DNA of 22,377 nucleotides from an uncultured Eubacteriales bacterium (GCA_934463035.1 CAKSIG010000013.1:1-22377), one strand, 5' to 3'; counted from the first letter of the stretch, positions 1 through 7,383 are shown. Notes: generated from the letters alone by a model not told the origin. Program-made: numbers and translations.

Positions 1-243
1 ATATCGACGGCAATGCAACGGTCAAGTATATCTACGGCAATGCAACGGTCAAGTATATCTGCGGCAATGCAACGGTCGAGTATATCGACGGCAATGCAAC
101 GGTCAAGTATATCTACGGCAATGCAACGGTCAAGTATATCTGCGGCAATGCAACGGTCGAGTATATCGACGGCAATGCAACGGTCAAGTATATCTACGGC
201 AATGCAACGGTCGAGAATATCTGCGGTAGTGCAACGGTTACGA
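1..243. repeat. 27-bp tandem repeat in an 81-bp higher-order array
   Basis: Nine 27-bp units sharing the core GCAATGCAACGGTC lie head to tail. The codon after ATC cycles GAC, TAC, TGC, so three units form an 81-bp block. The first two blocks are essentially identical and the third decays in its last unit (GGTAGTGCAACGG). Because every unit is a multiple of three bases, copy number can change without a frameshift. The near identity implies recent homogenisation or expansion. Confidence 0.95.
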
Positions 244-395
244 ACGCAAAAGGAATGTCGGTAATTATCGGCAGTGAATACGGTTGGAATAAAAAAGATA
301 CTTTAATACTTGCCGAGAATGCCACGTTTAAAGATCGTCAAACGAAAACCATTTATCAATCGGGCGATTGGACGCTCGTTAAAAAGGAAGGATAG
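1..395 (+). CDS. Beta-solenoid tandem-repeat protein (5' partial)
   Basis: The true frame begins at base 3 and is open to the window edge; it stops at the TAG at 393-395. It reads as nine 9-residue units of the form Y-I-(D/Y/C)-G-N-A-T-V-(K/E), then a unique tail of about 50 residues that ends in GDWTLVKKEG. Regular aromatic/hydrophobic, turn (GN) and V/T positions every nine residues suggest a right-handed beta-solenoid in which three 9-residue strands make one 27-residue turn. The third position cycles Asp, Tyr, Cys. No signal or catalytic motif is visible in this fragment. The N-terminus and start codon lie outside the window. Another forward frame is also open through the repeats (MQRSSISTA units), but it lacks this hydrophobic periodicity and stops at 264. 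Function is unknown; a structural or host-interaction role is possible but not shown. Confidence 0.7.
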   Translation, partial: IDGNATVKYIYGNATVKYICGNATVEYIDGNATVKYIYGNATVKYICGNATVEYIDGNATVKYIYGNATVENICGSATVTNAKGMSVIIGSEYGWNKKDTLILAENATFKDRQTKTIYQSGDWTLVKKEG

Positions 396-402
396 TGAGA
401 AT

Positions 403-594
403 ATGCCGAGAGAAAAAGAAAACTTCCGAGAGCAGCTTGCAGTCATTAACGAAGCGTTCGGCGGAAAGCAGTTACTTAATGCAAGTGAGGTCGGAAGATG
501 GCTGAAAATGGACAGGCACAACGTTGCAAAACGGTTTAAATTTAAGGACGGGAAAATTTCTGTTGTTCAGCTTGCGTCCGAAATGTTACCGTAG
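403..594 (+). CDS. Small helix-turn-helix, excisionase-like protein
   Basis: 63 residues starting MPREKENF. A longer in-frame start exists at 310, but it overlaps the repeat protein; the ATG at 403 follows an AAGGAAGG ribosome binding site. Residues about 21-40 (LLNASEVGRWLKMDRHNVAK) have the spacing of a helix-turn-helix, followed by a short beta-like tail (FKDGKISVVQLASEML), like the small winged-helix DNA-binding proteins related to excisionases. It lies 7 bases after the repeat protein. A minus-strand hairpin terminator starts 5 bases beyond its stop codon. A role in DNA binding is inferred; the target is not evident. Confidence 0.6.
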   Translation: MPREKENFREQLAVINEAFGGKQLLNASEVGRWLKMDRHNVAKRFKFKDGKISVVQLASEMLP

Positions 595-598
595 GCAT

Positions 599-658
599 AA
601 AAAACAACCGCTCCCCAAAGATGTTTAAGAAGGGAAGCGGCCGCACAAAAGATGTGAC
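599..658 (-). ncRNA. Predicted minus-strand small RNA A
   Basis: A minus-strand promoter at 665-692 would start a transcript near 658. That RNA would end in a 9-bp hairpin (arms 632-640 and 608-616) and a U6 tract (the A-run at 599-604 on the + strand). The stem contains one G-U pair when read as minus RNA; the same position is a C-A mismatch on the plus strand, so the terminator is directional. The product would be about 60 nt, ending just beyond the stop codon of the 403-594 gene. No toxin ORF is visible here. Confidence 0.5.
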
Positions 659-664
659 ACTTAT

Positions 665-692
665 AATATATCACATTTTAATAAAAAGTCAA
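665..692 (-). promoter_or_regulatory. Minus-strand sigma-70-type promoter for RNA A
   Basis: Read on the minus strand: TTGACT (692-687), a 16-bp spacer, then TATATT (670-665); TATTAT is also available at 18-bp spacing. A 6-bp inverted repeat, ATGTGA at 652-657 and TCACAT at 671-676, brackets the -10 region and could be an operator. Confidence 0.5.
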
Positions 693-710
693 TAGAAAGG
701 AACGAAAAAG

Positions 711-968
711 ATGTTTATTGATTATCCGTTAGCAGCAATCGTAGCGGTTGCGGTGCTTCTAATGACCATTGTAATGCTTATATGCATATATTACGTTGCA
801 GACGGTCAGGACCATATAAAAGAGTTGGAGGAAAAGCTCTATCGGGAAAAACGTTGGAGCGACTATCTTGAACTTAAAGCCGAGGCAGAGCGTTCATACA
901 AAGTGCAGTTTATGAGCAACTTGCGCGAAACCGAGGAAGATTCGGAAGCAGAAAGGAAGGACGCATAA
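711..968 (+). CDS. Small single-pass membrane protein with coiled-coil tail
   Basis: 85 residues. An N-terminal hydrophobic segment (residues about 8-30, LAAIVAVAVLLMTIVMLICI core) is followed by a charged, helical, coiled-coil-like region rich in E and K (about 35-85). The architecture resembles small membrane-anchored phage proteins, including some Rz-like or exclusion proteins, but the position in the early region argues against a lysis role. The start is set by an AAAGGAACG ribosome binding site about 10 bases upstream. Its TAA shares a base with the ATG of the next gene, implying co-translation. Function unknown. Confidence 0.6.
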   Translation: MFIDYPLAAIVAVAVLLMTIVMLICIYYVADGQDHIKELEEKLYREKRWSDYLELKAEAERSYKVQFMSNLRETEEDSEAERKDA

Positions 969-1138
969 TGCTTGTATGTGAGGATTGCGGCGCGGAGTTT
1001 GAAGAACCCGATACAATGTACGATCCGCGGCCGATAGGCTTTGAGAGATTTTCCGTATGCCCGTGCTGTTCGTCAACGAACTTTGACGAAGCCGATGAGT
1101 ATAACGAAGAAGACGAGGAGGCTTGGGACGATGAATAA
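968..1138 (+). CDS. Small acidic zinc-ribbon protein
   Basis: 56 residues, too short for most gene callers. Starts MLVCEDCGAEFEEP and contains CxxC (residues 4-7) and CPCC (residues 31-34), a four-cysteine zinc ribbon, followed by a very acidic tail (EADEYNEEDEEAWDDE). The start overlaps the previous stop (TAATG), and the next gene starts 8 bases inside its 3' end, so it is embedded in a translationally coupled early operon. Such ribbons are common small phage proteins of unknown function. Confidence 0.7.
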   Translation: MLVCEDCGAEFEEPDTMYDPRPIGFERFSVCPCCSSTNFDEADEYNEEDEEAWDDE

Positions 1139-2270
1139 ACTATCTGTATATAACCAGCTGACGCGTTCGCCGAGCGATTTATTCGGCGTTTTAAAGCGTG
1201 AGATAGGATTAAAAACCGACTGTTTGCCTTTTGCCGTTAAGGCAATGGAGGCGCTGAAAACTTTGGATATTAAAACCGAGCGCGAATCTACAAACGCGGC
1301 GAATGTTTTTCTTGCAAATTTGCAAACGCTTAACCAGGGCGGCATTACCGCCGAAGACTACGACAAGATAGATTTTGTTAAGCGCGGCAAAGCTATTACC
1401 ATATCTGCAAGGGTTGAAGCATTTTTGAGGGCGGCGGCGCGCAAAGGCTATCGCATAACCGACACCATTGTCGCTGTTCCGAAGGAGGACGCAGACACAA
1501 CATATTTCAAGGAAGAATTTGCGGACGGCGAGCTTGTTTACGTGCTTGAAGACAGGCGCGTAAAGCCTGACAGAAAAATAAACGCCGAAAGGGTTGTCGG
1601 CGGGTATTTCGCAAAATATATCTGCCGCTTGGTTGTGGTAAACGTCGAAGACAAGAGCAGATTTATGACCGAATGCGAGCTGTCGAACGACGAGCTGATT
1701 GAAATTTCCAAAGCAAGCGAGCAGGGGCTTTACAAAGCGCGCTGGGAGGAATACAAAAAGCCGAATGGCTATACCGCCAAACGCAAGGTTTTTACAAACG
1801 AACTCAACACCGATTCGTTCTGGTATAAATGGACGGGCGAAATGATAAAGAAAACAATAATCCGCCGCGCGTTAAAGCGTGTGCGCGAGGTCTTGCCCGA
1901 GCTTAAAGAGACAATATATGCGTTTGATAACGACGAAGCAATACCTTCGGCCGAAGAACAGCAGAACGCGGTTGAAATTGAAATACCCCTTGAAACCGTT
2001 AATGTAGATCTTCACAACCTTACCGCCGAGCAAAAAGAGGATATAACCGAGACGTTAAAACTTTTCAAGGCTAATCCGAAGCTCGCGGAGGACGAGGCGA
2101 ACGAGATAAAACGTCTGCTTGAAAACGGCGAGGATCTTCAAAACGTTATCAACAACAAATACGCAAGTATCTACAACATAGCGCGGAGCAAAAAAGTGTT
2201 CCCGATAATTGAAAAGTGGTTCGGAGCCATACTCAAAGGAGGCAGCGCAAATGAAAAAGACCAAACTTAA
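1131..2270 (+). CDS. recT: RecT-like single-strand annealing protein
   Basis: 379 residues from ATG 1131; an upstream extension to 1041 is open but overlaps the previous gene. Ribosome binding site GACGAGGAGG lies about 10 bases upstream. The RecT/Redbeta signature is in the region WYKWTGEMIKKTIIRRALKR (residues about 231-250), where W..T..EM..KT..RRALKR matches the family's conserved block. An earlier segment (about 85-170) has the strand/helix pattern of the annealing core. The protein is longer than a usual RecT (about 270-320 residues) because of an acidic linker near 265-300 and a helical C-terminal region (about 310-379). The adjacent YqaJ-type exonuclease supports the assignment: together they form a two-component recombinase that degrades one strand and anneals the exposed strand. 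Confidence 0.85.
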   Translation: MNKLSVYNQLTRSPSDLFGVLKREIGLKTDCLPFAVKAMEALKTLDIKTERESTNAANVFLANLQTLNQGGITAEDYDKIDFVKRGKAITISARVEAFLRAAARKGYRITDTIVAVPKEDADTTYFKEEFADGELVYVLEDRRVKPDRKINAERVVGGYFAKYICRLVVVNVEDKSRFMTECELSNDELIEISKASEQGLYKARWEEYKKPNGYTAKRKVFTNELNTDSFWYKWTGEMIKKTIIRRALKRVREVLPELKETIYAFDNDEAIPSAEEQQNAVEIEIPLETVNVDLHNLTAEQKEDITETLKLFKANPKLAEDEANEIKRLLENGEDLQNVINNKYASIYNIARSKKVFPIIEKWFGAILKGGSANEKDQT

Positions 2271-3270
2271 ACAGGGTACGCTTGATTGGGAAAAGGCAAG
2301 AGCAACGCGAATAGGCGGCAGCGAGGTGTTTGATATAGTGCGGTATTACGCTACCGACGAGGAGCTTAACAACTGCGGAATAAACGCCGAAGCGTTCAAA
2401 GCAGAAAAGCCGTACACAACAGCCTGGGCGCTGTACCACAAAGTACTTAACGACGGTATATATCAAAGAGCGGAGCTTGCCCCTGAATTTGCCGAGTACG
2501 GACACGCAGTGGAACCCTACGGACTGTCGGTACTGCAACGCGGACGGAAGCTGAAACTTAAACCGGGTGCAGTTTATGCTTCGGACAGGCTTATAGCGAG
2601 CCTTGACATAAGCGGTTACAGCGAAATTATTGACGAACGACCGTTTAACTACGGTGCAGGCAGGGTAAAGCAGGGCAGGAAGTTTGTTTGCGAGCAAAAA
2701 AGTATGATGCCGAAGGTGGTTAAGAACGGTATCCCGTTTAAATATATTATCCAGGCGCAGTATCAGCTTGCTATGACGGGCGCAGATTTCTATATTCTTC
2801 AAATAATGGTCTTGCGGGACGATACGGTGTTTGAGCGGGGAAAGATAACGCAGATGTCGCTTAAAAAGCGCTGTGAATATCTTGACAAGGTTATGAGCGT
2901 AACGCACGTGTATTTCGCCAACAACGAACACCTTGCCGCACTTATAAAAGCGTGTTTAGACCGTTTTTTTGCCGACGTGGACGAAAAGAGAGAACCGACG
3001 CCGTTTATAGTGAACGATTCACAGCGTAACATTATCGAAAGCATACGTATTAACTCGGCTTACAGCAAGGACGGCGTAACGGACTATGACCTAAGCGGTT
3101 ATATAGCCGCCAAAAGCGCCGCAGACGAGGCGGAAAGCCTGCGCAAAGCAGAATTGCAAAAGATTACCGAGACAGCCAAAAAAGAGAACACAAGCCGTTT
3201 CAGGTCGTCTGACGGGGCAACGGGTTCGTTTTCGGCTTCGGGTGCGTTTCTTGTGAAGGTGTCGGTATGA
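2251..3270 (+). CDS. YqaJ-family phage exonuclease
   Basis: 339 residues from ATG 2251, six bases after an AAAGGAGGC ribosome binding site; the longer start at 2209 is less likely. Motifs of the YqaJ/lambda-exonuclease (PD-(D/E)xK) fold appear in order: RATRIGGSE (residues 17-25), EYGHAVEP with E88, the metal-site aspartate in SLDISGY (D119), CEQKS (E148 and K150), and the QAQYQL helix (168-173). It is expected to resect double-stranded ends for the RecT partner just upstream, with which it overlaps by 20 bases. The C-terminal 80 residues are charged and helical. All key residues are present, so activity is expected. Confidence 0.85.
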   Translation: MKKTKLKQGTLDWEKARATRIGGSEVFDIVRYYATDEELNNCGINAEAFKAEKPYTTAWALYHKVLNDGIYQRAELAPEFAEYGHAVEPYGLSVLQRGRKLKLKPGAVYASDRLIASLDISGYSEIIDERPFNYGAGRVKQGRKFVCEQKSMMPKVVKNGIPFKYIIQAQYQLAMTGADFYILQIMVLRDDTVFERGKITQMSLKKRCEYLDKVMSVTHVYFANNEHLAALIKACLDRFFADVDEKREPTPFIVNDSQRNIIESIRINSAYSKDGVTDYDLSGYIAAKSAADEAESLRKAELQKITETAKKENTSRFRSSDGATGSFSASGAFLVKVSV

Positions 3271-4841
3271 AAGAATTCAAATTAAGACCCTATCAGGAAA
3301 ACGCGGTAGAAAACGCCGTTCAAATGCTTTTTGAGCGAGGAAATTCGCTCATAGTTGCAGGAACGGGCGCAGGCAAAACAATTATGATGGCGGCGGCGAT
3401 AGGCAGGTTTTGGAACGGGTTTTACTCCGTAAACAAAAAGCGCCCGCACGTGCTTGTTTTGGTCCACAGGACCGAAATACACGAGCAGAACCGCACGAAG
3501 TTTGCAGGTGTGTGTCCCGAGCTTGCAACAAGCGAAATAACGTCAACGCGCAAAAGTTTACACGGATACGTTCATTTCGGTATGGTTCAGACCGTTGTTA
3601 ATCTGCTTGAAGATTTTGCGGCGGCAAAGAGTTATTTTGACCTTATAGTTATTGACGAAGCGCATCACTCCGCCGCGTCGACCTACGAAAGCATAATTAA
3701 TTGGAATAAGCAGGGCAGACCGAACGCCGCGTTGTTAGGAGTTACCGCAACGCCCAACAGGGGAGACAAGCTGCCGCTTGTTCATCTGTTTGACAACTAC
3801 AATCAGATAACTTCGAGATTTTTAATTGACAGCCACTATCTTGTAAGACCGAGATTCGTTGATTTTTCACCCGTCTTCAAAACGAAGGACGGAGATGAAA
3901 AGGGACACCTCTCAAAAAACGTTAAGTTTGACGTTTTCGGTATGGAGCTTATTTCAAAGCTGTGCCGAGAATATCTCAGTTTAAAAGAGGACGGGAAAAC
4001 GATAATATTTGCACCGTCCCACGAATTTTGCAAGGTTATATGCGAGGAGCTTAAAAAGCTCGGCAGGAACCCCGCGTATTTGTCCCCGGGCATAGACGAG
4101 CAGACCCGAAAGGAAGAACTTGAAAGGTTTGAAAAAGGCGACTGCGACGAGCTTATAAACGTGGATATATGTACCGAAGGATATGACTATCCCGAGCTTA
4201 GAAACATAGTAGACTTTGATACCAACGGTACACACGGGCAGTGGGTACAAAAGGTCGGCAGGGTATTAAGGACAGCGCCGAACAAAACGAGCTGCACCGT
4301 TATCGACTTCGGCGGAAACATCGGACTTTATCCCGAGGGCGTTGAGACCGATGTGAACCTTGACGGCATTGTTAAAAAGCCGAAAGGCGAAACGCTTGAA
4401 AGCAAGGACTTTTTCAGAGAGATTAAAGAAAAGAACACGCAGGAATATACGCAGTCAGAACAAAAGCAATTCACCCCGTACAGTCCGCCTGGCGGTTTTG
4501 AAACAGTGCTTGACAGCGAACTCGGAATTGTATTTGCCGCCTGTGGTGCCGAGAGGGATTGTCTTATAGTTCCAAACAAAGATAACTATACGGTGTTCTT
4601 CGGAAACAAGGTGACCTTGAAAAAGGGCATAACGGGAGATTTTGCGTTATGCGCCGACAGGGCAGCCGTGTGGATAGGCGAATTTGAAAAACCGCCCGAG
4701 CGACCTATAAGCCGTTTACAGATACGTTTATTGGCTCCCGAGTATGCCACAACCGCAATGGATTGGTACGGAGCAAACTGCTGTATATGCTGGAAGACCT
4801 GGAAGGGGGAGATACTGTGTTTGATAAAAAATGCAGAATAA
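3267..4841 (+). CDS. Superfamily 2 DEAH-box helicase
   Basis: 524 residues; ATG overlaps the previous stop (ATGA). Helicase motifs in order: Q-motif-like LRPYQENAVE (residues 6-15), Walker A AGTGAGKT (31-38), VLVHRTE (motif Ia region), DEAH (130-133), GVTATP (motif III, about 158-163), and the C-terminal RecA fold with the motif V/VI segment TEGYDYPELRNIV and QKVGRVLRTA. It resembles the phage DEAD/DEAH 'res subunit'-like helicases that sit in replication/recombination modules. About 110 C-terminal residues after VIDFGGN hold no motif I recognise, though they look structured. Likely substrate is phage replication or recombination DNA; the exact role is not determined. Confidence 0.85.
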   Translation: MKEFKLRPYQENAVENAVQMLFERGNSLIVAGTGAGKTIMMAAAIGRFWNGFYSVNKKRPHVLVLVHRTEIHEQNRTKFAGVCPELATSEITSTRKSLHGYVHFGMVQTVVNLLEDFAAAKSYFDLIVIDEAHHSAASTYESIINWNKQGRPNAALLGVTATPNRGDKLPLVHLFDNYNQITSRFLIDSHYLVRPRFVDFSPVFKTKDGDEKGHLSKNVKFDVFGMELISKLCREYLSLKEDGKTIIFAPSHEFCKVICEELKKLGRNPAYLSPGIDEQTRKEELERFEKGDCDELINVDICTEGYDYPELRNIVDFDTNGTHGQWVQKVGRVLRTAPNKTSCTVIDFGGNIGLYPEGVETDVNLDGIVKKPKGETLESKDFFREIKEKNTQEYTQSEQKQFTPYSPPGGFETVLDSELGIVFAACGAERDCLIVPNKDNYTVFFGNKVTLKKGITGDFALCADRAAVWIGEFEKPPERPISRLQIRLLAPEYATTAMDWYGANCCICWKTWKGEILCLIKNAE

Positions 4842-5347
4842 AGGATATAGCAAGAGCCTTGAACGGCGACTGTGTTCTTACCCTCACGGTCCCGAAAGAG
4901 TTTTTTAACGTCTATGACAGTATGGCAGATAAGGACCTCAGAATAAAGCTTTGTCTATGGCGAAACAAGCGCAGTCTTGACGCGAACAATTATTTTTGGG
5001 AGCTGTGCGGCGAGCTAGCGGCTAAGTTGAAGATCTCACCGAGGGATATTTACAGAATACTTGTAAAAGAGGTCGGAGGAAACTTTCAGGTAACGCCGAT
5101 AACGGACGACGCCGTCGAAGCGTGGATAGCAAACTGGGAAAGTCGAGGAATAGGCTGGGTTTGCGAGGTCGTGGGAAAAAGTAAATTTGAGGGATACACG
5201 AACGTTATAAACTATTTCGGTTCTTCCTCCTACGATTCCGCGCAGATGTCTCGGCTTATAGAACTTGTTATAACCGAGTGTAAAAACAACGGTATCGAAA
5301 CGGAAACGCCGCGGGAGCTCTCCTTGATATACGGTGACGGCGTATGA
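4817..5347 (+). CDS. NinB-like recombination protein
   Basis: 176 residues from GTG 4817, chosen because a strong AAGGGGGAG site lies about 6 bases upstream and because the product then begins FDKKCRIKDIARALNG, the beta-strand start usual for this family. An in-frame ATG at 4763 would overlap the helicase by 79 bases. The hallmark block KRSLDANNYFW (residues about 52-62) is the conserved core of NinB-like phage proteins, which are linked to recombination and single-strand DNA transactions in lambda. The gene overlaps the helicase by 25 bases and the following gene by 4, consistent with coupled translation. Confidence 0.65.
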   Translation: MFDKKCRIKDIARALNGDCVLTLTVPKEFFNVYDSMADKDLRIKLCLWRNKRSLDANNYFWELCGELAAKLKISPRDIYRILVKEVGGNFQVTPITDDAVEAWIANWESRGIGWVCEVVGKSKFEGYTNVINYFGSSSYDSAQMSRLIELVITECKNNGIETETPRELSLIYGDGV

Positions 5348-5646
5348 GTAAAATTTCAAGGGCGTGTGATATTTCGCCGTCAGTACGTAAAGCGGTGCTA
5401 CGGCGCGACGGCTACGCAAGTATTCTAAGCGGTTCGCGTGAAAACATACAGATAGCGCACTACATATCCCGTGCAAGATTGGGGCTTGGAATACCCGAAA
5501 ATCTTGTCTGCCTTACGCTAAGCGAGCATTACGAGTATGACAACGGCAAATATCACACCGAAATCAAAAAGCGCATAGAAGACTATTTACGGCTTAAATA
5601 CCCTAATTGGGAAAGCATAAAACTAACGTATACGAAGTGGGGGTGA
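5344..5646 (+). CDS. HNH-like protein lacking zinc-knuckle cysteines
   Basis: 100 residues; ATGA overlap with the previous gene. The centre aligns by eye with the phage HNH proteins of recombination modules: AHYISRARLGLGIPENLVCL, then EHYEYDNG, retaining the His, Asn and His positions of the HNH core. Relatives usually carry CxxC before IQIAHY and another CxxC/CxxCH around the last His. Here those positions read YASILSGS and LTLSEHYEYDNG, so the zinc-binding cysteines are Ser, Thr or Glu. The frame is intact, with normal overlap spacing. It may be a zinc-independent variant or a catalytically weak protein. Confidence 0.65.
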   Translation: MSKISRACDISPSVRKAVLRRDGYASILSGSRENIQIAHYISRARLGLGIPENLVCLTLSEHYEYDNGKYHTEIKKRIEDYLRLKYPNWESIKLTYTKWG

Positions 5647-5650
5647 TAAA

Positions 5651-6016
5651 ATGTTGAATTTTGCAATACTTACGGGCAGGCTGACAGCCGACCCTGAACT
5701 GAAAACCACGCAAAGCGGCATATCCGTTACGTCGTTCAGTATCGCCGTGGCGAGAAAATACCGCTCAGACGAGGAGCAACAAACGGATTTTATCAACATA
5801 GTCGCTTGGCGGCAAACAGCGGAATTTATTACAAGGTATTTCAGCAAAGGCAGTATGATAGCCGTGCGCGGTTCGATACAGACGCGCAAATACGCCGATA
5901 AGAACGGCAACAACCGCACGGTGTTTGAGGTGGTTGCCGACGAGGTCGATTTCGTTGAACCGAAGAAGAACGGCTCGGCGGAAAACTGCGAGTATGACGA
6001 AAGTCTGCCGTATTAA
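5651..6016 (+). CDS. ssb: Single-stranded DNA-binding protein
   Basis: 121 residues with the full SSB OB fold: MLNFAILTGRLTADPELK at the start, SFSIAVAR, DFINIVAWRQTAEFITRYFSKGSMIAVRG (in pieces at residues about 46-75), then the strand RTVFEVVADEVDFVEPK. The linker is short, and the tail DESLPY is a divergent acidic tip replacing the usual DDxPF. Phage SSBs coat single-stranded DNA in replication and recombination and recruit partners through that tip. The ribosome binding site GGGGGTGAT overlaps the end of the HNH-like gene. Confidence 0.92.
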   Translation: MLNFAILTGRLTADPELKTTQSGISVTSFSIAVARKYRSDEEQQTDFINIVAWRQTAEFITRYFSKGSMIAVRGSIQTRKYADKNGNNRTVFEVVADEVDFVEPKKNGSAENCEYDESLPY

Positions 6017-6028
6017 GGAGGAATATAA

Positions 6029-6781
6029 TTGGGTCGTTCATTTAAGAACGGGCTCGAGAGTTTCTTGCTTGACACAAACACCGATAATCTTATTGAATTT
6101 CAGATCATAGAAGCCAAATACGGTTTAATAGGATACGCCATAATTATTAAACTATGGCAAATGACATACGGTGGGAACGGATATTACTGTTCGTTTGATG
6201 AACTTGTCGCAACTATTAAGGCGGCGCAATGGAGCTGCGTTAAGTATCCTATAACCAAAAAAGACGTTCAGGAAGTAGTTTCCGAAATTGTCAAATACGG
6301 TTTTTACGATAAGGAAATATATCAAAAGTACGGTGTTTTGACTTCAAAAGGAGTGCAGCGGAGATACTTTGAAGTTGCCGAAAGAAGAAAGCGGGTAGAC
6401 GTTGAAAACGACTACCTCTTGTTAAGCATACCCGAATTGCCCGAAAATGTTTACATAAGCGGGATTAATGTTAACATAAATCGCAAAAATGTTGACATTA
6501 ATTCAACAAGGAAGGAAGGAAGGAATGGAAGCAATGGAATGGAAGGGAGAGGGGCTCCCCCCGCGCTCGAAGAAATTAAAGATTTCGTAAAGGACAAAAA
6601 CCTCAAAGTCAACGGTGAAAAGTTCTTTTATTACTACCGTGCCAAAGGCTGGGGCGGTATAAGCGATTGGAGATCTAAGCTGCTTGAATGGAATGCAACT
6701 GAGAAACCTGACAAAGAGGAAACATCCTTTGCAGCGTATGACCTTGACGATTTCGAACGTATGTTAAACGAAAAGGAGTAG
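6029..6781 (+). CDS. Phage replication initiator (DUF4373/Lin1244-type N-terminus)
   Basis: 250 residues from a TTG start at 6029, selected because AAGGAGG lies 8 bases before it and because the product then begins GRSFKNGLESFLLDTN, close to the usual start of this family. Residues about 12-130 match the winged-helix N-terminal domain of Firmicutes phage initiators (LDTN...LIEFQIIEAKYGLIGYAIIIKLW broken into several strands and helices). Residues about 180-222 (EIKDFVKDKNLKVNGEKFFYYY and GWGGISDWRSKLLEW) match the common C-terminal helical domain. The linker between them encodes the iteron array described separately. Initiators of this type bind the origin and recruit the host helicase. No helicase loader gene follows; RusA does. 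Confidence 0.8.
   Translation: MGRSFKNGLESFLLDTNTDNLIEFQIIEAKYGLIGYAIIIKLWQMTYGGNGYYCSFDELVATIKAAQWSCVKYPITKKDVQEVVSEIVKYGFYDKEIYQKYGVLTSKGVQRRYFEVAERRKRVDVENDYLLLSIPELPENVYISGINVNINRKNVDINSTRKEGRNGSNGMEGRGAPPALEEIKDFVKDKNLKVNGEKFFYYYRAKGWGGISDWRSKLLEWNATEKPDKEETSFAAYDLDDFERMLNEKE
6446..6552 (+). other. Candidate replication origin: iterons plus polypurine tract
   Basis: Three copies of AATGTTNACAT lie at 6446-6456, 6467-6477 and 6488-6498, each exactly 21 bp from the next, so all face the same side of the helix. The middle one contains the palindrome ATGTTAACAT. From about 6508 to 6552 the + strand is almost pure purine (GGAAGGAAGGAATGGAAG and onward). Iterons followed by a strand-asymmetric tract inside the initiator gene is the layout of lambda ori within gene O. 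The repeat also encodes a 7-residue pattern (NVYISGI, NVNINRK, NVDINST), so a purely protein-level origin cannot be excluded. Confidence 0.6.
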
Positions 6782-6784
6782 CCT

Positions 6785-7165
6785 ATGGATTTTGTGATAC
6801 CCTTAACCCCTGTAAGCAAAAAGAACAGTCAGAGGTTTGTGAAAAACAAATATACAAACAGGCAGTACATAATACCCTCGGCAAAGTTTTCCGAATATGA
6901 GAAATCTGCCGCTTTATATGTGCCGCGTATGCCGAAACCGATAAAAGGTCCCGTAAACGTCAAGTGTCTGTTCTATATGCCGACGCGCAGGTTATGCGAC
7001 CTTACGAATATGTTGGAGGCTATCGACGACGTAATGGTAAAGTGCGGTCTGATAGAGGACGACAATTACCGCGTTATACAAAGTCACGACGGCAGCAGGG
7101 TGCTATATGACAAAGATAACCCGAGAACGGAGGTATTTATTGAATGGACAGAAACGAGTTCTTAA
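6785..7165 (+). CDS. rusA: RusA-type Holliday junction resolvase
   Basis: 126 residues; AAGGAG ribosome binding site about 7 bases before the ATG. It has the RusA pattern: VIPLTPVSKKNSQRF (residues 4-18, the N-terminal strand and KKN turn), the metal-binding core RRLCDLTNMLEAIDDVMV (68-85; D72 and D81/D82), then GLIEDDNYRV with D92/D93 and a final strand region DKDNPRTEVFIEW. These aspartates correspond to the catalytic acids of the family. It resolves branched intermediates made in phage recombination. The next gene overlaps it by 22 bases. Confidence 0.9.
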   Translation: MDFVIPLTPVSKKNSQRFVKNKYTNRQYIIPSAKFSEYEKSAALYVPRMPKPIKGPVNVKCLFYMPTRRLCDLTNMLEAIDDVMVKCGLIEDDNYRVIQSHDGSRVLYDKDNPRTEVFIEWTETSS

Positions 7166-7383
7166 ACCTCTGCCGCGAGGTATCTAAGCTGCCGGAGGGA
7201 GTTCTGCATATCCGCGAGAACGTTCCGAAGACACTGCGGGTGAAGTATGGCGAATCTGCTTACTATCCCGTGACGTTTTACTATGAGTTTATAAACGGCA
7301 CCCCGATGAGCCGCGCCGTGCTGCACAGTCTCAAAACAAACAGCTTTATACACGTACCGTTGAAAGATGTGACAAATCTTTGA
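7144..7383 (+). CDS. Small hypothetical phage protein
   Basis: 79 residues (MDRNEFLNLCREVSKLPEG start). A ribosome binding site CGGAGG lies 11 bases upstream within the rusA 3' end. The sequence looks like one helix followed by a beta-rich segment (YYPVTFYYEFINGTPMSR, then FIHVPLKDV). No enzyme or DNA-binding motif is apparent. Its place between the resolvase and the late regulator is typical of small conserved phage genes of unknown role. Function not assigned. Confidence 0.6.
   Translation: MDRNEFLNLCREVSKLPEGVLHIRENVPKTLRVKYGESAYYPVTFYYEFINGTPMSRAVLHSLKTNSFIHVPLKDVTNL

Noticed and set aside
1..243. CRISPR-like array
   Set aside because: Units are head to tail without variable spacers and are in frame with a protein.
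13..264. Open frame MQRSSISTA repeats over the tandem array
   Set aside because: Frame 3 carries the hydrophobic solenoid pattern and continues with a unique tail to 395; this frame ends soon after the repeats.
2233..2931. 232-residue minus-strand ORF
   Set aside because: Lies wholly opposite the exonuclease and its neighbour, has no ribosome binding site and has a non-protein-like composition; a codon-usage shadow.
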